The notes below the pieces were generated by a model, which was not told the origin of the DNA, made no database searches, and saw only the letters and a list, made by a program, of their open reading frames with translations. Positions 34,939 through 42,718 of a DNA stretch of 64,000 bases are shown piece after piece. Within the stretch, counting starts at the first letter, position 1; every line of letters starts with the position of its first letter. The position numbers were made by a program, and so were the translations under genes. This stretch comes from JAFDVL01 sp964631865. GTDB taxonomy: Bacteria; Acidobacteriota; Blastocatellia; RBC074. The DNA lies in assembly GCA_964631865.1 (NCBI GenBank), contig CAZWAK010000001.1:109995-173994 (forward strand). The letters are read 5' to 3'.

Positions 34939-36990
34939 CATGCACGCCGTGTTGTCGCCGAGAAACGCCGAGGTGGATTGCAGCGTCAGATCGCCGAGTA
35001 CTGTGCCGTCGCCCAGCAGGACCCCATCGCCGATGACGACGCCATCGCCCAACAACGCGCCATCGCCCAACACTTGCCCATCGCCGAGTACCTGCCCGCT
35101 GGCGAAGATCGTATTGACCGCATCGCCCAGAATCACTCCGCTGCCCTTGATGGTGACTGCGCCCGCCTTGAGGCTGACCCCGGAGGTCTTGCCGGAGACC
35201 AGGCTCAAGGCGCTGTTGGCATAACTCGTAGCATCGCCGAGCACCTGTCCGGAGCCGTAAACCGCCTGCCATTTCGTCATCAGGTTGCTGCCATAGAGGA
35301 AACCGAAATTGGTGATTGCGCCTTGTCCCCATTTGACTGTTTGCCCGGCAATCGTGCTGCTTTGCGAAGTCGGCAACGAAGCGGTCAGGAGCGCCGTGCC
35401 GTTGCTGGTCGGCAACGTGGTTTTGACGAGTTTCGCCAGGCGCACCGCGCCATCCACGTTCAATTGTCCCGCCCCTTGTTCGAGCATATTGAAGCCGTTG
35501 AGTGGTTGTGCCGTGTACATCAGGATGGCTTTGACCAGGCTCGGCGTGAGCTTCGGATTGGCCTGCAACATCAGCGCCACCGCGCCAGCCACGACGGGCG
35601 CAGACATGGACGTACCACTGAGGTACATCATCCGTTCGTCAACGCTCCCATTGTCCTTTGCCAACAGCGAGGGAAAGAGGCTGAGCAGCGTGTTCCCGCC
35701 GTAATACCCGGCAGCGGCAGCAATCAGTTTGTTGCCCGGCGCGACCAAGTCCGGTTTGATGAGGTTGTCATACTTTTTGACACCATTGACGACCGTGTAG
35801 CTGCGTGTCGGCCCGCGCGAACTGAACGTCGCAATGGTATCGTCGGCGCGCGAGTCTGTGCCGTAGGTATTGCTCGCGCCGACGGTGATGACGGAGGGTT
35901 CAATGCCCGGCGATTTGATGCCGCCGTAAAGCTTGCGGCCCAGCAAATCCTTTCCGTTGTTTCCCGCCGAGGCAACCACGACGATGCCGGCGTTGTGCGC
36001 ACGACGTGCGGCGAGGCAAAGCGGATCGGTTTTATAGCTGTCCTTCGCGTTAGTGCCGAGGCTCATGTTGATGACGCGGATGTTGTAGGTGGCCTTGTTG
36101 GAGACGCACCAATCCAGGGCCGCGACCAAATTACTGGCCGTGCCGACGCCCAGCCCATTCAGTACGCGCAGACTGATGATCGAGGACTCTGTTGCCAATC
36201 CCGTGAACTTCTCCGGCCACATACTATCCACCCCAGCCGCGAGAGAAGCGACATGCGTGCCGTGTCCGTAGTTGTCGTTGTAAGAACCAGACCCGGTGAA
36301 GTCTTTCTGATAACTGATCCCCGGCTCATTATAGTAAAAGCGGTTGTGCCAATCGTCCACGCCGCTGTCAATCACGGCAATGCCGACGCCCGTCCCATTG
36401 ACTTGCGAAACCCCGCTGATCGCGGCGCGCACCGCTGTCGTCCCGGTCGTATTTTCGACATGCCCCATCGCCGCCACAGGCCGATCCGGGCTGACATACG
36501 CCACACTGCCTTCAGCCGCGAGTTGGCGAATCGCTTTGCGGGGCGCTTCAATTGTCAGCAAGCCCATTTGGTTGTGCGCTTGCTGAATGCGCCCGCCCAG
36601 GAGCGCGAGTTTCTCTTGCAGCACCACCTGGGCCGCTCCGCCTTCGACTTGCACGATGAAGCTTTGTGTTTCTTCGGCTCCGACTTCCGCAGAGGGCAAG
36701 ACCCTGCCGTTCACGACCAGGCGCGCGGCGTCTACGTCTTCACTTCCCGAAGCGCGCGCTTTGGACTTGCCTGCCAACCGCTCCTGACGGATTTCGGCCA
36801 GCGTTTTGCCTTGCAGACGCGCGGCTTCATCCGCGTCGTCTTGGGCCAGCAACGCTTCCAAATCCGGCGCGAGTTTGACCTTCTTCGGCTTCGCGCTGGC
36901 ACGCAGTTCCTTAAGCGTTGGAGCCTGCGCAAGCAGCGCAAAAGGCAGGCTCAACGTGGTAGCAAGAAGTAAGGCAAGTGACTTTTTCAT
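34933..36990 (-). CDS. S8 subtilisin-like protease with hexad-repeat tail, copy 2
   Basis: 685 residues. Signal peptide (MKKSLALLLATTLSLPFALLA-Q), helical pro-part (APDLEALLAQDDADEAARLQ), I9-like propeptide, and S8 domain with Asp208, His243 and Ser461 (SGTSMSAPVVAG). The tail has hexads of the L-G-D-G-x-x type (QVLGDGALLGDGVVIGDG), which look like left-handed beta-helix repeats, then FLGDNTACM at the end, shared with copy 3. The ATG at 36990 with GGAAAAG upstream is preferred to a TTG eight codons earlier. Probably periplasmic or extracellular. Confidence 0.92.
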   Translation of the reverse strand: MKKSLALLLATTLSLPFALLAQAPTLKELRASAKPKKVKLAPDLEALLAQDDADEAARLQGKTLAEIRQERLAGKSKARASGSEDVDAARLVVNGRVLPSAEVGAEETQSFIVQVEGGAAQVVLQEKLALLGGRIQQAHNQMGLLTIEAPRKAIRQLAAEGSVAYVSPDRPVAAMGHVENTTGTTAVRAAISGVSQVNGTGVGIAVIDSGVDDWHNRFYYNEPGISYQKDFTGSGSYNDNYGHGTHVASLAAGVDSMWPEKFTGLATESSIISLRVLNGLGVGTASNLVAALDWCVSNKATYNIRVINMSLGTNAKDSYKTDPLCLAARRAHNAGIVVVASAGNNGKDLLGRKLYGGIKSPGIEPSVITVGASNTYGTDSRADDTIATFSSRGPTRSYTVVNGVKKYDNLIKPDLVAPGNKLIAAAAGYYGGNTLLSLFPSLLAKDNGSVDERMMYLSGTSMSAPVVAGAVALMLQANPKLTPSLVKAILMYTAQPLNGFNMLEQGAGQLNVDGAVRLAKLVKTTLPTSNGTALLTASLPTSQSSTIAGQTVKWGQGAITNFGFLYGSNLMTKWQAVYGSGQVLGDATSYANSALSLVSGKTSGVSLKAGAVTIKGSGVILGDAVNTIFASGQVLGDGQVLGDGALLGDGVVIGDGVLLGDGTVLGDLTLQSTSAFLGDNTACMR
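34990..35100 (-). repeat. 18-bp tandem repeats coding the hexad tail, copy 2
   Basis: About six in-frame units coding [VIA]-L-[L]-G-D-G type hexads. Third positions vary more than in copy 1, suggesting older repeats. Confidence 0.75.
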
Positions 36991-37077
36991 AGGTCTTTTC
37001 CAGTGTCTCTTCAAAGTGATTCGGGCGGGGCAACTGCTTATTAAGCAAGGTGTATTGAAAGCGAAAACTGTGCAGAA

Positions 37078-37139
37078 GCAATGATGCTTCTATGATTTGT
37101 GCTGTGACAATTGGAAAACCTTCACCATTGCAACTAAGC
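37078..37139 (-). promoter_or_regulatory. Conserved upstream block, S8 protease copy 2
   Basis: On the minus strand: CTTAGTTGCAATGG, 8 bp, TTTCCAATTGTCACAGC, ending in GCATCATTGC. It is 88 bp before the ATG at 36990, and nearly the same distance as copy 1. Confidence 0.55.
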
Positions 37140-37187
37140 TCGTCACAACTTAGCAAAACCTTTGTCATCAGAAGTGAAGCAAACCCG

Positions 37188-37318
37188 CTAGTACAGCGAA
37201 AAGTAAGTTCTTTTAGAGTAGCGCGATTTGGCAAATCGCGTGCGTGCGAAGAACAAGCCCCGCGATTTGGCAAATCGCGCCACATTTCTATCAAGAAACT
37301 TAGTTTTCGCTGTACTAG
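37188..37318. repeat. Palindromic MITE-like element, copy 2
   Basis: 131 bp with CTAGTACAGCGAAAA at the left and the exact inverse at the right (TTTTCGCTGTACTAG). It holds two GCGATTTGGCAAATCGC cores. The layout matches 4363-4492, while the arm sequences differ, so the two share structure more than sequence at the ends. Confidence 0.82.
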
Positions 37319-37351
37319 CAGCAACGTTGCGACAGAATTGACAAGGAGAAG

Positions 37352-37387
37352 AAAAAAGGCAGCGGACGATGAACTCCGCTGCCTTTT
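37352..37387 (-). terminator. Terminator after S8 protease copy 3
   Basis: AAAAGGCAGCGGA (37354-37366) and TCCGCTGCCTTTT (37375-37387) form a 13-bp stem with an 8-nt loop. On the minus strand it is followed by a T-rich run (TTTTTTCTTC). It lies 23 bp after the stop of the protease gene. Confidence 0.85.
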
Positions 37388-37409
37388 CTTTGGTCGAAAT
37401 CAAGAGAAC

Positions 37410-39485
37410 TTACGGTGTGGGTTGCATACAAGCGGTGTTGTCGCCTAACAAAGCGGATTTGGTATCGGACAGCAGCATACCATCCGACAGCAGCATGCCA
37501 TCCGACAGCAACATCCCGTCGGCTAAGGCCACGCCATCCGAGAGCAGCATGCCATCGGCCAGCGCCACACCGCTGTTTTGGATGTTGACCACGCCGGGAT
37601 AAAAGGCGACGCCGCCCGACAATTTATTCGAGAGGATTCGCAAGACCCCGTTATTCATGCCGGTCGCATCCGCCAGCGCGACGCCGCTGCCGTACACGCT
37701 TTGCCATTGGGTCATCAAGTTGTTGCCATAGAGAAAGCCCCAATTCGTAATGATGCCCTGCGACCATTTGAACGTTTGGCCAGCAATCGTGCTTTCCGGC
37801 GGCGGGAGGGAGCTGGTGAGCAAGGCCGCGCCTGTAGTAGTCGGCAGCGAGGATTTGACGAGTTTTGCCATCCGCACCGCGCCGTCCACATTCAACGCGC
37901 CCGCGCCTTGTTCCAGCATATTGAAGCCTTTGAGGGGTTGTGCCGTGTACATCAAAATCGCTTTCACCAAACTCGGCGTCAGGTTCGGATTGACTTGCAG
38001 CATCAGCGCCGCCGCCCCGGCCACAACCGGCGCGGCCATCGAAGTGCCGCTCAGATACATGGCTCCGCGCGCATAATCGGCTTTCAAAGTAGTGCTGCTG
38101 GCTTCCAGCGACAGATTTTGATTGAGCAGATAATTGCGCCACCACACAAATTCATTTTCCGCGCCCGTGAACATCTTGCTGGCGGATTTGGCGGCGATCA
38201 ATTTGTTGCCGGGGGCGACTAAATCCGGCTTGATGAGGTTGTCATACTTGCGCACGCCGTTGATGATCGTGTAGCTGCGCGTCGGGCCGCGCGAACTGTA
38301 CGTCGCCACCGCGTCATCCGAGCGAGCGTCTGTGCCGAACGTATTGGACGCGCCGACCGTGATGACCGACGGGTCAATGCCCGGCGCATTGATGCCGCCG
38401 TAAATCTTTTTGCCGTTCGCATCCTTGCCGTTGTTGCCGGCTGAAGTAACGACGACGATGCCCGCATTGACTGCGCGACGGGCCGCCAAACAGAGCGGAT
38501 CATTTTTGTAGCTGTCTTTGGCGGCGGTTCCGAGGCTGAGATTGATGACGCGAATATTATGTGTTGCCTTGTTGGCGATGCACCAATCCAATGCGCGAAT
38601 GACTGTGCTGGCGGTTCCTTGCCCATAATCATTCAGCACTTGCAAGCTGATCAACTTCGCCTGGTACGCCACGCCCGCGTATGCTCCGTTGGCCCAGGTA
38701 TTGGAACCGAGCGCCAGCGAGGCGACGTGCGTGCCGTGTCCGAATTCATCCATCGGGCGCGTGTCGTTATTAACGAAATCCTGTCGGTAGTGGGTGCGCT
38801 CATCCGCGAACGAGTAATGATTGTCCACGACGCCGCTGTCAATCACGGCGATGCCGACGCCCTCTCCATCCACGCGCGGCTGGTTATTCAACAAGCCGCG
38901 AATTTGGGCGGCTCCGACAGTCGAAGTCAGATGTCCCGTCGCAAACACGGCCCGATCCGGGCTGACATACGCGACCTCGCCTTGCGCCGCCAATTGCCGA
39001 ATGACATTGCGCGGCGCAGCAATCGTGAGCATGCCGGTTTGGTTATGTTGCTGTTGGATGTGTCCGCCGAGCCGCGCGAGTTTTTCCTGCCAGACGAGGC
39101 TCGGACTATTGCTCTTCATTTGCACAATAAAGCTTTGCGATTCTTCCGCGCCAACTTCCGCCATCGGCAACCAGACGCCGCCGTTGACCGTACGTTCAGA
39201 TGCGGCATCGTCGCCGTCATCGCGCTGTTGCTCGCGCTGACGTGCCAGACGCGCGCGGCGTGCTTGTCGTACTTCGGCCAGCGTTTTGCCTTGTAACCGC
39301 GCGGCTTCGTCGGCATCGTCCTGCGTCAAAATCGCTTCCAAATCCGGCGCGAGTTTGGGCAGCGACACGGTGGCTGCCTGTCGCTGAGGTTGAGGGCTGG
39401 GCGTTTGCGCGAACAGGCTCAACGATGTCAGAGGCAGGCTGATCGCGGCTGCCAGAGAAAGAGTAAGAAGGTGTTTGATCTGCAT
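37410..39485 (-). CDS. S8 subtilisin-like protease with hexad-repeat tail, copy 3
   Basis: 691 residues. Signal peptide, the same helical pro-part (APDLEAILTQDDADEAARLQ), I9-like propeptide (SQSFIVQMKS... VAYVSPDRAV), and S8 domain with Asp216, His250 and Ser482 (SGTSMAAPVVAG). The tail has hexads of L-[SA]-D-G-[MV]-x (VALADGMLLSDG) and ends LLGDNTACMQ. The ATG at 39485 follows TAGGAA; a longer frame upstream lacks a signal-like start. It is the first gene of the tandem set and has its own terminator, so each copy may be a separate unit. Confidence 0.92.
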   Translation of the reverse strand: MQIKHLLTLSLAAAISLPLTSLSLFAQTPSPQPQRQAATVSLPKLAPDLEAILTQDDADEAARLQGKTLAEVRQARRARLARQREQQRDDGDDAASERTVNGGVWLPMAEVGAEESQSFIVQMKSNSPSLVWQEKLARLGGHIQQQHNQTGMLTIAAPRNVIRQLAAQGEVAYVSPDRAVFATGHLTSTVGAAQIRGLLNNQPRVDGEGVGIAVIDSGVVDNHYSFADERTHYRQDFVNNDTRPMDEFGHGTHVASLALGSNTWANGAYAGVAYQAKLISLQVLNDYGQGTASTVIRALDWCIANKATHNIRVINLSLGTAAKDSYKNDPLCLAARRAVNAGIVVVTSAGNNGKDANGKKIYGGINAPGIDPSVITVGASNTFGTDARSDDAVATYSSRGPTRSYTIINGVRKYDNLIKPDLVAPGNKLIAAKSASKMFTGAENEFVWWRNYLLNQNLSLEASSTTLKADYARGAMYLSGTSMAAPVVAGAAALMLQVNPNLTPSLVKAILMYTAQPLKGFNMLEQGAGALNVDGAVRMAKLVKSSLPTTTGAALLTSSLPPPESTIAGQTFKWSQGIITNWGFLYGNNLMTQWQSVYGSGVALADATGMNNGVLRILSNKLSGGVAFYPGVVNIQNSGVALADGMLLSDGVALADGMLLSDGMLLSDGMLLSDTKSALLGDNTACMQPTP
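37465..37570 (-). repeat. 18-bp tandem repeats coding the hexad tail, copy 3
   Basis: About six in-frame units coding MLLSDG or VALADG. Several neighbouring units are identical except for single bases, as in copy 1. Confidence 0.82.
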
Positions 39486-39542
39486 AAGATTCCTAATCAC
39501 GATAGTAGCGGGCAAAACGAATTAAAGCCGGAAACTATAGAA

Positions 39543-39606
39543 GCCGCGTGATGGTTTTCTGCTAACTGCCGTGACAATTGGAATGCGCGCGGGATTGCGA
39601 CTAAGG
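39543..39606 (-). promoter_or_regulatory. Conserved upstream block, S8 protease copy 3
   Basis: On the minus strand: CTTAGTCGCAATCC, 8 bp, ATTCCAATTGTCACGGC, ending in AAACCATCACGCGGC. It is 58 bp before the ATG at 39485. Shared elements with the other two copies are TTAGT-G-AAT and TTCCAATTGT. Confidence 0.55.
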
Positions 39607-39660
39607 AAGAAACCGCTTAGCCAACGAATGGCAATGGATTCGGGATCAATGACGCCCCAG

Positions 39661-39691
39661 CAAAACAAAAGCCCGACGGTGAGATCGGGCT
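39661..39691 (-). terminator. Terminator after ABC ATPase gene
   Basis: On the minus strand AGCCCGA - 8-nt loop - TCGGGCT is followed by TTTTGTTTTG. It ends transcription of the membrane fusion/ATPase pair 41 bp after the ATPase stop. Confidence 0.9.
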
Positions 39692-39731
39692 GCCAGTGTT
39701 AGTTCGGTGTCAGGAGGATGGAAAAACGTTG

Positions 39732-40430
39732 CTAGATGCCTTTGCTTTCTTCGACAATCGTGCCGTCGAAGAGGTGAATGGTGCGGTCGGCATAACGCGA
39801 AAAACGCGGATCGTGTGTGACCATACAAATCGTTGCGCCGCCCTGATGCAATTCGCGCATCAACTCCATCACGGCGTCGCCGTTCTTCGAGTCGAGGTTT
39901 CCAGTCGGCTCGTCTGCCATCAGAATCAATGGTTGTCCGACGATGGCGCGCGCGACGGCAACACGTTGTTGCTGACCGCCAGAGAGTTGTGATGGCAAAT
40001 GCTTCGCGCGATGCGCCATCCCGACGCGCTCCAACGCTTCATTCACGCGCTGCTTGCGTTCGGCGGACGGCATGCCGCGATAGGTCAGCGGCAGTTCGAC
40101 GTTCTCATACACGCTCAGATCGCCAATCAAATTGAAGCTTTGGAAGATGAAACCGACCTCGCGGTTGCGAATGCGGGCGCGTTCGGCCAACGAGAGACCT
40201 TCGACTGGCTTGTTATTGAGCCAATAGTTCCCGCCCGACGGCGAGTCCAGCAAGCCGAGAATCGAAAGCAACGTGGATTTGCCGCAGCCCGACGGCCCGG
40301 CAATCGAAACGAATTCGCCGGTTTCGATTTCCAAATGAATGTTGGCCAGGGCGTGCGTCTCGACTTCGTCAGTCAGAAACACTTTGTTGACGCCTTCAAG
40401 TTTCAGTAGCGATTGGGTGGATGAAGCCAT
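39732..40430 (-). CDS. ABC transporter ATP-binding protein, MacB/LolD type
   Basis: 232 residues with a complete nucleotide-binding domain: Walker A GPSGCGKSTLL, Q-loop GFIFQSFNLI, signature LSGGQQQRVAVARA, Walker B LILMADEPTGNLDS and switch His in VTHDPRF. The type is that of lipoprotein release or macrolide export ATPases that energise MacB-like permeases. GAGGAAA precedes the ATG. It follows the membrane fusion gene, but no permease follows; a terminator comes directly after it. Confidence 0.94.
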   Translation of the reverse strand: MASSTQSLLKLEGVNKVFLTDEVETHALANIHLEIETGEFVSIAGPSGCGKSTLLSILGLLDSPSGGNYWLNNKPVEGLSLAERARIRNREVGFIFQSFNLIGDLSVYENVELPLTYRGMPSAERKQRVNEALERVGMAHRAKHLPSQLSGGQQQRVAVARAIVGQPLILMADEPTGNLDSKNGDAVMELMRELHQGGATICMVTHDPRFSRYADRTIHLFDGTIVEESKGI

Positions 40431-40447
40431 AAGTTTCCTCAGAAAAT

Positions 40448-40474
40448 GTAGCGCGATTTGGCAAATCGCGTTAC
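40448..40474. repeat. Solo palindromic unit GCGATTTGGCAAATCGC
   Basis: A 27-bp unit identical to 26316-26342, between the membrane fusion gene stop (40483) and the ATPase ribosome site. In an mRNA it would form a stable hairpin in the middle of the operon. Confidence 0.85.
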
Positions 40475-40482
40475 GCTCGGAT

Positions 40483-41742
40483 TTACCGATTCAATCGAAT
40501 GCGATTGACGGAGTCATACTGCGATGTGTCGGACAGGATCACTTGATCGCCGACATTCAATCCTTCCAAAATTTCAATGAAGCTGACCGAGTCGCGCCCC
40601 AACTTCACAGGCACGCGCACGGCCTCTTTGCCATCGGGCAAGAGTTTGAAGAGCGTGATTTGGCTGTTGGCTTGCCCAAACGCGGGGCGCTGCATATAGA
40701 CCACGTTCTTCATCAATTCGAGTTCAATCGTGCCGTCCACGCTCAAATCGGGGCGCGCGCCTTTGGGCAATTCGCTCATCAATTCGACTTCAACGGTCAC
40801 AGTGCCTTGCGTGGCGGTCGGGGCAATGCGCATCACGCGGCCTTCGATGATGCCGTTGCGCGTGTCAATTTCGGCGCGTTGGCCGACGACGATGTCTTTG
40901 GTTTGCGTTTCGGCGACGCGGACTTCGGCCTTGAGCGCCGTCGGATCAATCACGCGCGCCAGAGTCGTTCCCTGCGTGACCTGCTGGCCTTCCTGAATCG
41001 GCACTTCCTGCACGACGCCGTTGACGCCGGCCCGAACTTTCAACGCATCCAACTGGCTGCGACGCAATTCGTACAACGCTTTGTACTGCTGGACGCGCGC
41101 TTCGTAGACTTGAACCTGCGCCTTGATGGCATCGTCCACAATTTCCAGTCGCGCTTTTTCAATTTTGTCTCGATTGGCAAGCGCGTCCGCCTGTCCGCGC
41201 GAGAGCTTCGCATTCAAATCGGAACCGAGTCCTTCTTTGGCCAAAACCTCATCGCGTTCGGCTTGTAATCTTGCCCGTTGATAATCGGAGGTCACGGTGG
41301 CGGCTTGCGATTGTTGATTGAGCCGATTGCTTTGCAGTTGTACTTTTTGATTCGCCAATTCAGCTTCCGCGCCGCGCAATTGCGTGAGGGCATCGAGCAC
41401 GTCTCGTTCCAATTCCGGGTTGCTCATTTCGATGATGACGGTGTCCGCCTTGACCAGCGCGCCGGGTTTGACGTGGCGTTTTTCGATGCGCCCGTTGGTC
41501 GTCGCTGGGATCAAGCGAATCTCTTCGGGCACGAGCGTCCCGATGCCTTTGACATTGCGCGGAATGTCGCCGCGTTTGACTTCGCCGGGCCAGACTGTCC
41601 CCCACTCAACGCTGGGGGCGGCGGGTTTGAGTCGGGCCAACGCCCACGAAGCCCCGCCAATCGCCGCTAAGGCGACGACGACGTAAATGACCCGTTTGAT
41701 CTTTTTGTTGCGCGCGACGGATTTTGCTCTCGGAACGTCCAT
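40483..41742 (-). CDS. HlyD/RND-type membrane fusion protein
   Basis: 419 residues with an N-terminal membrane anchor (about 20-37), a barrel-sandwich part (GRIEKRHVKPGALVKADTVI), a long alpha-hairpin (100-215, NQKVQLQSNRLNQQSQAATV), the second lipoyl half (GVNGVVQEVPIQEGQQV) and beta-barrel. Such adaptors join an inner-membrane pump to an outer-membrane channel. Its partner ATPase is 52 bp downstream. No MacB-type permease is present, so the export complex must be completed by genes elsewhere. Confidence 0.92.
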   Translation of the reverse strand: MDVPRAKSVARNKKIKRVIYVVVALAAIGGASWALARLKPAAPSVEWGTVWPGEVKRGDIPRNVKGIGTLVPEEIRLIPATTNGRIEKRHVKPGALVKADTVIIEMSNPELERDVLDALTQLRGAEAELANQKVQLQSNRLNQQSQAATVTSDYQRARLQAERDEVLAKEGLGSDLNAKLSRGQADALANRDKIEKARLEIVDDAIKAQVQVYEARVQQYKALYELRRSQLDALKVRAGVNGVVQEVPIQEGQQVTQGTTLARVIDPTALKAEVRVAETQTKDIVVGQRAEIDTRNGIIEGRVMRIAPTATQGTVTVEVELMSELPKGARPDLSVDGTIELELMKNVVYMQRPAFGQANSQITLFKLLPDGKEAVRVPVKLGRDSVSFIEILEGLNVGDQVILSDTSQYDSVNRIRLNR

Positions 41743-41917
41743 AAATTCTCCGTGCTGGTTCTTACCAATTCCTGTGCCACAGCGTAGAAGCTGGATTTAC
41801 AGGCATTTTACGCCGTTTTCTGAAAAGGAAAAGCGCGCGGCGTGTTCGCTGTTGGGAATCCATTTTCCCAAAAGCGAACATTGCATCGGGACAGGTTCGG
41901 CGTATGATAGAGTCGCT

Positions 41918-42280
41918 ATGAAATTGGAAACGACGCAAACCATTCCGCTCACGATGCTCGACAACGGCGCGATTCGCATTACCGGTACGCGCGTGTCGTT
42001 GGATTCGATCATCTATGATTACAAGCAACGTCACTCTGCCGAGCAGATTCACGAAGACTTTCCTGCCGTAAAACTGGAACACATTTACGCTGTCATCTGG
42101 TATTACTTGCAGCATCAGGACGAAGTAGACGAGTATCTGAAGGAGCAAGAAGCCAAAGCCGCCCAACTCCGTCAGGAAATCGAAGCGCAGCCGCAATATC
42201 AAGCTCAGGTTTCTGCCTTTCGGGAACGAGTAGAAGGCTGGCGCACAACACTACCGCAAAGCGAAAAACCCGCAGCATAA
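41918..42280 (+). CDS. DUF433 family antitoxin
   Basis: 120 residues. The central part (AIRITGTRVSLDSIIYDYKQRHSAEQIHEDFPAVKLEHIYAVIWYYLQH, in parts) is a DUF433 helix-turn-helix domain. The C-terminus is a charged helix that may bind the toxin. The ATG at 41918 is where the family N-terminus begins. The PIN-like DUF5615 gene starts 4 bp after its stop, a known antitoxin/toxin order. Confidence 0.87.
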   Translation: MKLETTQTIPLTMLDNGAIRITGTRVSLDSIIYDYKQRHSAEQIHEDFPAVKLEHIYAVIWYYLQHQDEVDEYLKEQEAKAAQLRQEIEAQPQYQAQVSAFRERVEGWRTTLPQSEKPAA

Positions 42281-42284
42281 ATCC

Positions 42285-42653
42285 ATGTGGCGCATTCTGA
42301 TTGATAACGATTTCCGGCACACAATTATGCGCGGCCTCAAGCTGCGCGTGGTGAATCTTGACATCGTCACGGCGCACGAATCCGGTCTGACGGGCATGCC
42401 TGACCCCGAATTGTTGGAATGGGCGTACCGCGAAGGCCGCATCATTTTCTCGCACGACACCAGCACAATGCCCGAACATCTGAAAGAACGATTGCTGGCA
42501 GGTGAGGAGTCAGCAGGCATTGTCATCGTGCAGCAAAACCTCCCAGTTGGTCAGGCCATTGAGGCACTCGTTGAATTCGTGCTTTGCAGCGAACAAAGCG
42601 AGTGGATAAATCAGATTGTGCATTTGCCCTTCCCCAGCGTATTGAAAAAGTAA
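42285..42653 (+). CDS. DUF5615 PIN-like toxin
   Basis: 122 residues. The pattern ILIDNDFRHTIMRGL, LDIVTAHESGLTGMPDPELLEWA and GRIIFSHDTSTMPEH gives the acidic residues of a PIN-like nuclease (Asp near 7 and 9, Asp/Glu near 40, Asp near 58). Members paired with DUF433 are treated as VapC-like RNases. The gene is 4 bp after the DUF433 gene. The N-terminal DNDF replaces the more usual DxxL/N start, within family variation. Confidence 0.87.
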   Translation: MWRILIDNDFRHTIMRGLKLRVVNLDIVTAHESGLTGMPDPELLEWAYREGRIIFSHDTSTMPEHLKERLLAGEESAGIVIVQQNLPVGQAIEALVEFVLCSEQSEWINQIVHLPFPSVLKK

Positions 42654-42718
42654 CTACACCAAACTACACTGCCGAGTTGTCCAACGATTACCTTTTTTCC
42701 AAACTGAGGAGACGCATC

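Noticed and set aside
34891..36972. Long open frame on the plus strand opposite the second S8 protease
   Set aside because: Antisense to a gene with signal peptide, catalytic triad and family-wide similarity. Similar shadows lie opposite the other proteases.
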